This document shows positions 62,201 to 64,000 of a DNA stretch of 64,000 bases, piece by piece. A model generated the notes under the pieces. That model had not been told where the DNA came from, ran no database searches, and was given only the letters and a program-made list of their open reading frames with translations. Positions within the stretch are counted from its first letter, which is position 1. The number at the start of each line of letters is the position of its first letter. The stretch is taken from NCBI GenBank assembly GCA_027886175.1, contig JAJNNQ010000126.1, positions 1,054,001 to 1,118,000 of the forward strand, written 5' to 3'. A program made the translations under genes and the position numbers. This stretch comes from Phylloscopus collybita (Eukaryota > Chordata > Aves > Passeriformes > Phylloscopidae).

Positions 62201-62478
62201 AAGGAAGTGTGTTCTTCTGAGCTCCCTGCTCTGGAGTGATGCAGACACACCCTTCTCTTTTTCTCTTTTCCTCCTGTAGTTTTCCACAGACTTACCTTAA
62301 AATGTGCAAATATTTTTATATTTCCATTTAGGGATGTTTGTAATATACCAGTGTAAATCAAGGGAAATCAAATTCTAAACAGTGCTTGTAACTAACCTAC
62401 CATTCTCCTACAGGAATGCAGACCAGATGAAAGCATGTTGGAAAATATCTAGCATTTCAGAGAAGTCTGAGAATGGAG
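82..62478 (+). CDS. FCHO2: FCHO2, internal part of the gene (24 exons, both ends missing)
   Basis: FCHO2 is a muniscin. It dimerises through an N-terminal F-BAR domain that binds PI(4,5)P2-rich curved plasma membrane. Its linker activates AP-2, and its C-terminal MHD recruits EPS15, intersectin and cargo adaptors such as DAB2, so the protein acts at the start of clathrin-mediated endocytosis. The exons listed separately here translate to a near-collinear match with human FCHO2 (810 aa) from about residue 42 to about residue 750. Without the two cassette exons they total 2123 nt; with them 2687 nt. Every exon junction keeps phase and no frameshift or stop was found, so the gene looks functional. 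Exons for about the first 41 residues lie before the window. Those for the last 60 or so residues lie after it. FCHO1 is less likely, because the linker and MHD wording match FCHO2. Confidence 0.97.
157..1493 (+). other. FCHO2 intron, no recognisable element
   Basis: AT-rich intron with donor GTAAGT and acceptor CAG. Short minus-strand open frames at 162-368 and 743-946 show no recognisable domain. I see no repeat family here. Confidence 0.7.
1494..1635 (+). CDS. FCHO2: FCHO2 exon: F-BAR core, human residues about 67-114
   Basis: This 142-nt exon completes the split Gly codon and encodes [20 protein letters not shown], followed by a Lys-rich helix that ends in AYKK. It ends in phase 0. The acceptor is CAG at 1491-1493. 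The donor is GTTATT, which is weak at positions +3 to +5, and the intron behind it is only 91 nt. Basic residues here fall in the membrane-facing helix region of the F-BAR family. Confidence 0.96.
1636..1726 (+). other. Very short FCHO2 intron (91 nt) with a weak donor
   Basis: The intron runs from GTTATT to GGCAG. If it were retained, translation would stop at a TAA about 14 codons in, so correct removal is needed for function. Confidence 0.9.
1727..1879 (+). CDS. FCHO2: FCHO2 exon: F-BAR coiled-coil helix, human residues about 115-165
   Basis: This 153-nt phase 0-0 exon of 51 codons begins [20 protein letters not shown]. Its second half, including [17 protein letters not shown], is the same as in human. 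The donor is GTAGCT. Exon length is a multiple of three, so skipping would remove a helix segment without a frameshift. Confidence 0.97.
2290..2352. repeat. 21-bp tandem repeat, three copies
   Basis: The units at 2290-2310, 2311-2331 and 2332-2352 share CATGAGTATTTGAAGTCTG. The first two differ only in the last base. The third is more diverged (GTTCA in place of GAGTA). Confidence 0.9.
2480..3070 (-). mobile_element. CR1 LINE fragment (3' end, antisense to FCHO2)
   Basis: The left end reads as the reverse complement of a CR1 3' tail (CACAGAATCACCCAATGCC, then GACAGGGACCTCTG). It continues with typical antisense CR1 wording such as AGGTGTTTCCTGATGTTCAG and CCAGGCTGAACAGTTCCAGC. Boundaries are approximate. 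It carries no intact ORF. Confidence 0.85.
5141..5245 (+). CDS. FCHO2: FCHO2 exon: F-BAR helix, human residues about 166-200
   Basis: This 105-nt phase 0-0 exon of 35 codons begins [20 protein letters not shown] and ends in KMTETAQ. It matches human except near AFKSDFEL, where human has LAKADFEQ. The acceptor is TATAG and the donor is GTAAGT. Confidence 0.97.
5246..7162 (+). other. FCHO2 intron, no recognisable element
   Basis: AT-rich intron of 1.9 kb. The stretch 6300-6480 is slightly more GC-rich and has a few CpGs, but I could not assign it to a repeat family. Confidence 0.65.
7163..7261 (+). CDS. FCHO2: FCHO2 exon: F-BAR helix, human residues about 201-233
   Basis: This 99-nt phase 0-0 exon of 33 codons begins [20 protein letters not shown] and ends IHLQIGE. 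The human equivalent begins [20 protein letters not shown]. The acceptor is TTTGCAG and the donor is GTATTT. Confidence 0.96.
7262..8250 (+). other. FCHO2 intron, no recognisable element
   Basis: AT-rich intron of about 1 kb ending in a T9 tract and TTGTTTGAAG. No repeat family or RNA gene was seen. Confidence 0.7.
8251..8347 (+). CDS. FCHO2: FCHO2 exon: end of the F-BAR domain, human residues about 234-266
   Basis: This 97-nt exon begins [20 protein letters not shown] and ends in GKERP plus the first base of a Gly codon (phase 1). It differs from human at a single position (A to T in NNMxNTT). This is the last F-BAR exon. The donor is GTAAGA, and the following intron is the largest in the window. 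Confidence 0.97.
10727..10745 (-). promoter_or_regulatory. Candidate CTCF binding site
   Basis: The minus strand reads TAGCCACCAGAGGGAGCCC, which contains the CCACCAGAGGG core typical of vertebrate CTCF sites. It sits in an otherwise AT-rich intron. This is a motif match only, with no occupancy evidence. Confidence 0.45.
11040..11085. repeat. A-rich simple repeat (CAAAA-type)
   Basis: A run of A tracts interrupted by single C bases (AAAACAAAACAAAAC and similar), about 45 bp long. It lies about 150 bp upstream of a CR1 copy. Confidence 0.8.
11225..12696 (+). mobile_element. CR1 LINE 3' portion, split by an LTR insertion
   Basis: The sense-strand CR1 shows landmarks such as AAGGACCTGGGGGTGCTGCA near 11358, ATCCAGAGCAGGGTGGGCAG near 11449, and AACAGGTTGCCCAAAGTGAT near 11841. 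It is interrupted at about 11922-12592 and resumes with GATGTCTCTGCTCATTG and GTTGGACTAGATGAAC. It ends in the diagnostic CR1 tail of ATTCTATG repeats at about 12679-12696. No intact reading frame remains. Confidence 0.93.
11922..12592 (-). mobile_element. Solo LTR of an endogenous retrovirus inside the CR1
   Basis: This 670-bp block is foreign to the CR1 on both sides. A 7-bp direct repeat ACCTGAT lies at each edge (11915-11921 and 12592-12598), consistent with a 6-7 bp target-site duplication; the exact edge is ambiguous by a base. On the minus strand it has a TATA-like TATATAAG (complement at 12145-12156) and AATAAA (complement at 12048-12053) about 100 nt downstream, as in an LTR. Three CCTGTACAGGGGGGT-like repeats lie near its right end. 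There is no gag, pol or env. The family was not identified. Confidence 0.75.
13255..14345 (-). mobile_element. CR1 LINE fragment (antisense), longer copy
   Basis: The antisense CR1 begins at the left with wording such as TTGAACACTTTCAGAGATAG and GGGCAACCCATTCCAGAACC. It runs through the 3' UTR region into the end of ORF2, whose reverse-transcriptase remnant is listed separately. It is 5'-truncated and diverged. Confidence 0.92.
13991..14332 (-). pseudogene. CR1 ORF2 reverse-transcriptase remnant
   Basis: A 113-codon open piece on the minus strand contains [16 protein letters not shown] and [16 protein letters not shown]. These correspond to the F-x-KAFDTV and SG-V-PQG-VLGP-LF-I motifs of CR1 reverse transcriptase. 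The catalytic YADD or FADD box is not intact: the frame reads into VCQGYHAVW where the FADDTKL-like stretch belongs. It is a dead fragment, not a host gene. Confidence 0.85.
14966..15330 (-). mobile_element. LTR-like element (endogenous retrovirus), minus orientation
   Basis: Read on the minus strand, the block has a CCAAT box (GACCAATGTGATC, then CACCAATCAAATTGG), a TATA box TATAAAAAGGGAG (complement at about 15074-15086) and an AATAAG signal about 20 nt further on (complement near 15057-15063). This is the promoter and polyadenylation layout of an LTR. Its ends are estimated and no duplication was found. No coding remnant is attached. Confidence 0.6.
22395..22529 (-). mobile_element. tRNA-Ile-derived SINE with CR1-type tail (TguSINE1-like)
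   Basis: On the minus strand the element starts GGCTGTCTCCAGCTCACTTGG and continues GGTTAGGGCATGGTGTTAGTAA. This closely follows tRNA-Ile, whose A-box region reads TAGCTCAGTTGG and whose anticodon arm reads GGTGCTAATAA. A degraded B box (GGATTCAAGC) follows. The remaining part, GAGTTGGACTTGATGATCC to ATTCTGTG, is a CR1 3' tail, so CR1 machinery would have mobilised it. TguSINE1 of passerines has this architecture. Confidence 0.82.
23806..23823. repeat. Poly-A tract
   Basis: AAAAGAAAAG followed by an uninterrupted A run inside the large intron. No transposon body is attached that I can see. Confidence 0.8.
24871..24915 (+). CDS. FCHO2: FCHO2 exon: start of the linker, human residues about 266-281
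   Basis: This 45-nt phase 1-1 exon encodes [14 protein letters not shown] between split Gly codons. Human reads LIEFEECDTASAVE. The acceptor is TTTCTTTAAG and the donor is GTGAGT. Length and phase make it skippable without a frameshift. Confidence 0.95.
24916..26611 (+). other. FCHO2 intron, no recognisable element
   Basis: AT-rich intron of 1.7 kb. Open frames at 25926-26159 and 26222-26437 show no recognisable domain. The acceptor is TTCCGTAG. Confidence 0.7.
26612..26684 (+). CDS. FCHO2: FCHO2 exon: basic linker segment, human residues about 281-305
   Basis: This 73-nt exon encodes [20 protein letters not shown] and TES plus two bases of a Val codon. Human reads [20 protein letters not shown]. 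The cluster of Arg and Lys just after the F-BAR domain probably helps membrane contact (inference). The donor is GTAAGT. Confidence 0.96.
27676..27769. repeat. 94-bp direct duplication, copy 1
   Basis: It matches 30023-30116 without gaps over 94 bases, with four differences, all transitions. It starts AAATAACAGAGGATTCATTA and ends GTCTGTATTTTGT. The two copies lie in consecutive introns on either side of the 25-nt exon at 29764-29788. Confidence 0.93.
29716..29757. repeat. (CTT)n and poly-T microsatellite forming a polypyrimidine tract
   Basis: About six CTT units run into a T tract of more than 20 bases, followed by AAATAG, the acceptor of the next exon. It doubles as a splice signal and a length-variable microsatellite. 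Confidence 0.93.
29764..29788 (+). CDS. FCHO2: FCHO2 microexon (25 nt): ECPDADS segment
   Basis: The 25-nt exon completes a Val codon and encodes ECPDADSV; human has ECPDADSL. The acceptor is AAATAG behind the T-rich tract and the donor is GTAAGT. Length is not a multiple of three. Skipping would join GT to AAC and give a TAG five codons later, so a skipped transcript should be a decay target. Confidence 0.94.
30023..30116. repeat. 94-bp direct duplication, copy 2
   Basis: Ungapped near-copy of 27676-27769 (90 of 94 identical), same orientation, about 2.35 kb downstream. It begins 235 bp after the donor of the 25-nt exon. Confidence 0.93.
31170..31199. repeat. T-rich simple tract
   Basis: About 30 bases, almost all T with two C interruptions. 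It is not next to an exon. Confidence 0.85.
37254..37308 (+). CDS. FCHO2: FCHO2 exon before the AT-AC intron
   Basis: This 55-nt exon encodes [18 protein letters not shown] and the first base of an Asp codon. Human reads [19 protein letters not shown] before the same Asp. No GT lies at the expected end. Instead the exon is followed by ATATCCTT, the U12-type donor. The bird sequence is one residue shorter than human here. Confidence 0.93.
37479..37499. repeat. (TG)n microsatellite
   Basis: About ten TG units, 12 bp before an ATTAG array in the same intron. Confidence 0.93.
37511..37551. repeat. (ATTAG)8 pentanucleotide repeat
   Basis: Eight perfect ATTAG units followed by ATCTGATC. The units are perfect, which suggests recent expansion and likely length polymorphism. 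Confidence 0.96.
39755..39933 (+). CDS. FCHO2: FCHO2 exon: acidic Ser linker and conserved [10 protein letters not shown] motif
   Basis: This 179-nt exon begins with the last two bases of Asp and encodes [20 protein letters not shown], then a segment containing [19 protein letters not shown]. Human has [20 protein letters not shown] and the same second motif. The SDSDSEDDE run suits casein kinase 2 (inference). The conserved part lies in the AP-2-activating portion of the muniscin linker. The donor is GTAAGT. Confidence 0.96.
39934..40518 (+). other. FCHO2 intron before the 12-nt microexon
   Basis: AT-rich intron ending in GAAAGCAG at 40511-40518. The region before the acceptor is T-rich (TTTTTCTCTTTTTTCCCCTC). 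No repeat was seen. Confidence 0.85.
40519..40530 (+). CDS. FCHO2: FCHO2 microexon of 12 nt encoding RHSP
   Basis: AGG CAC AGT CCT is bounded by CAG before and GTAAGT after. Human FCHO2 carries RHSP at this place, between SPAIS and the VQMN segment, which supports the exon. It is phase 0-0, so it can be skipped without frameshift and would remove a Ser-Pro site. Confidence 0.92.
40531..40943 (+). other. FCHO2 intron between two microexons
   Basis: A 413-nt AT-rich intron. Acceptor TTTCCTGTTTCAG. No mobile element was recognised with confidence. Confidence 0.85.
40944..40968 (+). CDS. FCHO2: FCHO2 microexon of 25 nt: AQMNQNSS
   Basis: It encodes AQMNQNSS plus the first base of a Ser codon; human has VQMNRNLS. 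The acceptor is TTTCAG and the donor is GTAAGT. Removing it alone would shift the frame. Confidence 0.93.
40969..41695 (+). other. FCHO2 intron, no recognisable element
   Basis: AT-rich 0.7-kb intron. Region 41110-41300 is slightly more GC-rich but was not assigned to any family. Confidence 0.7.
41696..41738 (+). CDS. FCHO2: FCHO2 exon: [13 protein letters not shown] linker segment
   Basis: This 43-nt exon completes a Ser codon, encodes [13 protein letters not shown] and ends with GA of a Glu codon. Human has EELTKSKPSAPPN. The acceptor is TTCCTTAG and the donor is GTAAGT. Confidence 0.94.
41739..42667 (+). other. FCHO2 intron with a short CR1 piece
   Basis: AT-rich intron. The CR1 fragment at about 42297-42570 is listed separately; no other element was seen. 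Confidence 0.75.
42297..42570 (+). mobile_element. CR1 LINE 3' fragment (sense)
   Basis: Diverged sense CR1 with typical order: GAGGGACTTCTTACAAGGG, TAGATTAAATATATGGAAAA, AACAGGTTGCCCGTAGAAGT, then AACCTGGTCTAGTGGATGCC. The tail after AAGATCCCTTCAAAGCC is worn. Confidence 0.87.
42668..42762 (+). CDS. FCHO2: FCHO2 exon: LAWDPLF and Ser-rich linker
   Basis: This 95-nt exon completes Glu and encodes [20 protein letters not shown], then a run of Ser and Ala. Human has KGTSDLLAWDPLFGPSLDSS. WDPLF is the conserved hydrophobic patch of this linker. The exon ends in phase 1 (donor GTAAAA), compatible with both the 46028 exon and the 47136 exon. Confidence 0.95.
42763..46027 (+). other. FCHO2 intron before the cassette exon
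   Basis: A 3.3-kb AT-rich intron. A 136-codon minus-strand open frame at 43049-43459 has no recognisable domain and probably results from purine bias of the + strand. No known repeat was assigned. Confidence 0.65.
46028..46531 (+). CDS. FCHO2: Probable 504-nt FCHO2 cassette exon adding 168 linker residues
   Basis: The region is open for 168 codons in exactly the frame required by its neighbours. It is phase 1-1, with acceptor TTCCCTTTTCCTTCAG and donor GTATGC. Skipping restores the human-like join from the Ser-rich run to ARPTTPLSV. The encoded segment is disordered and rich in Ser and Thr. It contains [11 protein letters not shown] (residues 70-80), which fits the WxxF-acidic motif for the AP-2 alpha appendage. 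There is also SEDQSDLF (119-126) and EQLFIEE (133-139). I do not recall this segment in human FCHO2 (810 aa), so I read it as an alternative exon. It could also be constitutive in some tissues. Codon use looks coding, with no stop and no repeat similarity. Confidence 0.8.
46532..47135 (+). other. FCHO2 intron, no recognisable element
   Basis: A 604-nt AT-rich intron ending in TTCTCTTTCTTTCAG. Confidence 0.85.
47136..47239 (+). CDS. FCHO2: FCHO2 exon: Pro/Arg-rich linker, [20 protein letters not shown]
   Basis: This 104-nt exon completes an Ala codon and encodes [20 protein letters not shown], then [14 protein letters not shown], ending in phase 0. It is almost identical to human. [10 protein letters not shown] resembles an SH3-binding proline motif (inference). 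The donor is GTATGT. Confidence 0.97.
47252..47282. repeat. (ATT)n microsatellite 12 nt after a splice donor
   Basis: About ten ATT units start within 15 nt of the GTATGT donor at 47240. Confidence 0.93.
48280..49260 (-). mobile_element. LTR-like element with internal tandem repeats, minus orientation
   Basis: On the minus strand there is a TATA box TATAAAAAGG (complement at 48617-48627) and AATAAA downstream (complement at 48379-48384). Upstream, in the U3 position, lies a 63-bp higher-order tandem array at 48921-49109. Purine-rich GAGAGAGAGA sequence lies at 48511-48540. I could not define the ends or a target duplication, and no coding remnant was found. An unknown repeat of another class remains possible. 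Confidence 0.5.
48921..49109. repeat. Higher-order tandem repeat: three 63-bp blocks of 20+23+20 bp units
   Basis: Nine related units resembling GTTATTACCAACAATCCTTG follow one another. Lengths run 20, 23, 20 / 20, 23, 20 / 20, 23, 20, the 23-bp ones having an extra three bases (GCT or TCT) at the end. Units start at 48921, 48941, 48964, 48984, 49004, 49027, 49047, 49067 and 49090. Confidence 0.9.
49270..49700 (-). mobile_element. CR1 LINE fragment (antisense)
   Basis: Diverged antisense CR1 with GGCAGCCTGTCCCAGGATTT, AGGACTTTTTCCCAAAGTCC and CCCTGGGCTGAAAAAACCCTG in the expected order. Boundaries are approximate. Confidence 0.75.
50088..50217 (+). CDS. FCHO2: FCHO2 exon: Pro/Ser-rich linker ending NTPTVG
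   Basis: This 130-nt exon encodes [20 protein letters not shown], then [20 protein letters not shown] and PTV plus one base of Gly. It is nearly identical to human. It ends in phase 1, so it can join either the 60-nt exon at 51771 or the MHD exon at 55472. The donor is GTAAGT. Confidence 0.97.
50218..51770 (+). other. FCHO2 intron, no recognisable element
   Basis: AT-rich 1.6-kb intron. Overlapping short open frames on both strands near 51131-51629 show no recognisable domain. Confidence 0.65.
51771..51830 (+). CDS. FCHO2: Probable 60-nt FCHO2 cassette exon (20 residues)
   Basis: A phase 1-1 exon of 60 nt encodes [20 protein letters not shown] when joined to the previous exon. The acceptor is AAATGTAATAG behind a T-rich region and the donor is CAG-GTATTG. 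It is open in the required frame and can be left out without a frameshift; human FCHO2 as I recall it goes directly from TVG to VSRG. DDDLLI fits the acidic dileucine pattern [DE]xxxL[LI], although this is a short motif. It is less certain than the 504-nt exon because it is short. Confidence 0.65.
51831..55471 (+). other. FCHO2 intron with a GC-rich CR1
   Basis: A 3.6-kb intron with antisense CR1 at about 52735-53466. The rest is AT-rich. About 55190-55330 has a TAACGTCATG sequence with an ATF/CREB-like half site and several CpGs, close to the next exon. No other element was seen. Confidence 0.7.
52735..53466 (-). mobile_element. CR1 LINE fragment (antisense), GC-rich
   Basis: It begins with the reverse complement of the CR1 tail (GACAGAATCATGAAGGTTGG), followed by CTCCCTGGGCAGCCCATTC, GGCCCAGAACTGAACACAGC and CTCACCAGTGCCCAGCACAG. 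The long open frames on both strands at 53043-53559 come from this element's GC-rich body and are not host genes. Confidence 0.92.
55472..55583 (+). CDS. FCHO2: FCHO2 exon: start of the mu-homology domain
   Basis: This 112-nt exon encodes [20 protein letters not shown], then [16 protein letters not shown] and the first two bases of Lys. It matches human from about residue 520 onward with no difference in the recognised part. [17 protein letters not shown] opens the MHD, the beta-sandwich that binds EPS15 and intersectin. The donor is GTTAGT. Confidence 0.98.
55584..56182 (+). other. FCHO2 intron, no recognisable element
   Basis: A 599-nt AT-rich intron ending in TTCTCTTCTAG. Confidence 0.85.
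56183..56338 (+). CDS. FCHO2: FCHO2 exon: MHD strands, [20 protein letters not shown]
   Basis: This 156-nt exon completes Lys and encodes [20 protein letters not shown], then [20 protein letters not shown] and [11 protein letters not shown], ending two bases into a Ser codon. Differences from human are conservative (M to I, T to S, I-S-R to T-T-K). The donor is GTTTTG. Confidence 0.97.
56339..57267 (+). other. FCHO2 intron, no recognisable element
   Basis: A 0.9-kb AT-rich intron with a short TTTA repeat just after the donor. The acceptor is TCTTTGTAG. Confidence 0.8.
57268..57400 (+). CDS. FCHO2: FCHO2 exon: [23 protein letters not shown]
   Basis: This 133-nt exon completes Ser and encodes [10 protein letters not shown], then [20 protein letters not shown] and [14 protein letters not shown], ending in phase 0. 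The first part differs most from human (DPSQCDSNTK). The rest is nearly identical. The donor is GTAAAC. Confidence 0.97.
57825..58075 (+). mobile_element. CR1 LINE 3' end (sense)
   Basis: Typical CR1 3' order: TAGATTAGATATTAAGAAAA, GGTGGTGAGTCACTGGCAC, AGCAACCTGGTCTAGTTGTC and GGTCTTTAAGGTCCGTCCCA, then a worn tail. Confidence 0.9.
58095..59235 (+). mobile_element. CR1 LINE fragment (sense), longer copy
   Basis: A second, longer sense CR1 directly after the first. It runs from the end of ORF2 (worn GACAAACTCCTATGGTGACAT and CTTGGCAAGTTTGCTGATGG, the latter matching the ADDT region at DNA level) to AGACAGCCTCCAGGAGGTCTC near the 3' end. The coding part is full of stops. Confidence 0.9.
60143..60342 (+). 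CDS. FCHO2: FCHO2 exon: [23 protein letters not shown]
   Basis: This 200-nt exon encodes [10 protein letters not shown], then [40 protein letters not shown] and [16 protein letters not shown], ending in TG of a Trp codon. It matches the human MHD core with scattered changes (for example EAMVAPSVLSNI in human). The donor is GTAATA. Confidence 0.97.
60343..62413 (+). other. FCHO2 intron, no recognisable element
   Basis: A 2.1-kb intron. Region 60780-61060 and 61380-61900 are a little more GC-rich, but I could not assign them to a repeat family. Confidence 0.65.
62414..62478 (+). CDS. FCHO2: FCHO2 exon: [23 protein letters not shown], followed by a GC donor
   Basis: This 65-nt exon completes Trp and encodes [20 protein letters not shown] and G plus one base of the next Gly. 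Human reads NAEQMKAFWKLSGISEKSEN. The expected boundary is GGAG followed by GCAAGT, a textbook GC-AG donor. No GT lies at this point, and the next GT (62483) would not give the human-like join. This is the last FCHO2 exon I can find in the window. Confidence 0.94.
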
Positions 62479-64000
62479 GCAAGTTGAACTCTTTTGTTTT
62501 GCTTTCTTGTACAGAAATGTTTTAACAGTAAACAGGTGATCATTTTAGCCTCTATGCCCTCTGATTCCTTCTTACACATTTTCTTGTGCTGTATCCTGTT
62601 TACTGGTTCACCTTCTTCTCAATCAATTGCCTCCTGAGAGATTCCATTATGTGTGAGATGTCAAAAGATAAATTTAATTATTAGCTATACAAGGAAAAAT
62701 AATTAAGTACCCTGAGAACAGTTAGTAGTTCTAAAACAGAGTTTAGATGGGATAGGAAATTATTGCATTTGTGCTATTTGGAAGTGAGCAGTTACTCAGA
62801 TGAAAATAGGTTTAGTATCTGTGTTATCTATGTTTTTCCACATATAGATAATTTAAATACATTAGAAGGAGGTAAGCAGAAGAAGTAGGGATAAAAAAAA
62901 AAAAAAAATCCTAAAGTCCTGAGCTTAGATATATTATTCTTGACCAACATTTTGAGTCTTGGTTTTGACCATAATGACTCCAGGAAAGAACTTGATCTAT
63001 GCACATCTGCTCAGAGTGGTAATTTATACAATATTGCGTAAGGTACCCATAGTTGTCCTCTGCACAGTGCCCTTCTCTGAGCTGTAGTTGATGTCACAAC
63101 TCCTGCAGTCTCTGCAGGTGCAATATTTCTCTGAAGTAGTACAGCAGCCAAAGTATCTCATCTTTAAAGCCTCTGTGCAGAAATGAACTGCTAATGTAAA
63201 GGAAAGGCCTTTAGTCTTATTAAGAATTTAGTGAAGAGGATTTGAAATCACTGATTTGCCTGTAAATATGACTGGTTTCATATAGAAACCACAAGCATGA
63301 GAAGAGAAGACAACTTCTATTCCTGCAAAGGCTGCAAAGTTGTGGTTATCATTCCAACAAAACGAGAGAATTTTATTAAACACAGGTGATTAGTCTGGTG
63401 TACTTTGTCCTTCACTAACCTCACAGCCCTTTGCTATTTGTCTTCCATACATTGGATTAGACTTTTTTTTCTCCTTTTCCAAACTCTGTGGCTTTTTTTA
63501 AAAGGAAAAATTATACTGAAACACAAATGCAGCCAGATGAAGAGGAACTGTACACCTGCAGAGCAGCACAGAATTGGCTGCTAGTGATCCAGATTGCATC
63601 TTGTGTGTTGACAGCAGACCTGCACATATCCCACTGCTTCTGCTGTATTCCTTCTCTTCCCACCATATTTTCCTCCCCTTTTCTTTGAGTATAGTACTCT
63701 CAGCTCAGGAGGAAGTAATGCTGTGATGATCTTGACTTAGAGAAGCAAAGAGAGAAGTTGCACAAACACTGTCAAGGTCAGGACAAGTGGCTTCAAGTCT
63801 TTCTTCCTGGTGAACAACAATGATAAAATTTTGAGGGTTTTTTATGGTCCAACACATTATGTGATCTGTCAGTTGGAGAGAGATAAAACACAGAACAAAG
63901 TTTCAAAGCACTTGAATATACGAATTTCCATACTTAGAGCAGAAAGAACTTTCAGTTTACAGAAATAAGGCAGACCTACTGAAGAAATTAAATTGATCTT
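62479..64000 (+). other. 5' part of a GC-AG FCHO2 intron, running out of the window
   Basis: The remaining MHD segment (in human beginning SGSLRAKFDLSEG) was looked for up to 64000 and not found, so the acceptor lies beyond. A poly-A tract occurs at about 62896-62909. The 66-codon open frame at 63488-63688 has no FCHO2 similarity. Confidence 0.8.

Noticed and set aside
63488..63688. Final MHD exon of FCHO2
   Set aside because: The translation does not resemble the conserved SLRAKFDLSEG or VQFLSEG segments of the MHD, so the last exons must lie past 64000.
1..64000. CRISPR arrays, operons or bacterial-type systems
   Set aside because: The window is vertebrate intron-exon DNA. The only regular spaced repeats are microsatellites and the tandem array at 48921-49109.

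Overview
This window is AT-rich vertebrate DNA from inside one large gene. I read the organism as a bird, most likely a passerine, for three reasons: several 5'-truncated CR1 LINE copies, endogenous-retrovirus-type LTRs, and a tRNA-Ile-like SINE with a CR1-type tail at about 22395-22529, an architecture like the passerine-specific TguSINE1 family. The only gene I can support is the internal part of FCHO2 (F-BAR domain only protein 2, also called FCH and mu domain containing endocytic adaptor 2), read on the + strand. Its first exons lie upstream of the window and its last ones lie downstream.

I can place 24 exons between 82 and 62478. Their phases join without a break. Six exons (82-8347) encode most of the F-BAR membrane-bending domain. 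A 16.5-kb intron (8348-24870) follows and holds most of the transposons. Exons 24871-51830 encode the disordered Ser/Pro-rich linker. Exons 55472-62478 encode most of the C-terminal muniscin mu-homology domain (MHD). Of the 24, 22 match the vertebrate FCHO2 protein. The other two, 46028-46531 (504 nt) and 51771-51830 (60 nt), are open, phase 1-1 exons with splice sites. They have no counterpart in the human protein as I remember it, so I read them as in-frame cassette exons.

The most notable points concern splicing. The intron 37309-39754 has the hallmarks of a minor-spliceosome (U12-type) AT-AC intron. The intron starting at 62479 has a GC donor. There are microexons of 12, 25 and 25 nt, one of them behind a pyrimidine microsatellite. 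The 504-nt cassette encodes 168 residues with a WISF-acidic motif of the type that binds the AP-2 alpha appendage, so its inclusion could change how FCHO2 recruits AP-2.

The remaining sequence is intron with CR1 fragments on both strands, three LTR-like blocks on the minus strand (one inserted inside a CR1, one carrying a 63-bp higher-order tandem repeat), the SINE, microsatellites and a 94-bp direct duplication. No complete second gene, tRNA, rRNA or CRISPR array was seen. No database search was run. Family assignments come from recognising the sequence.
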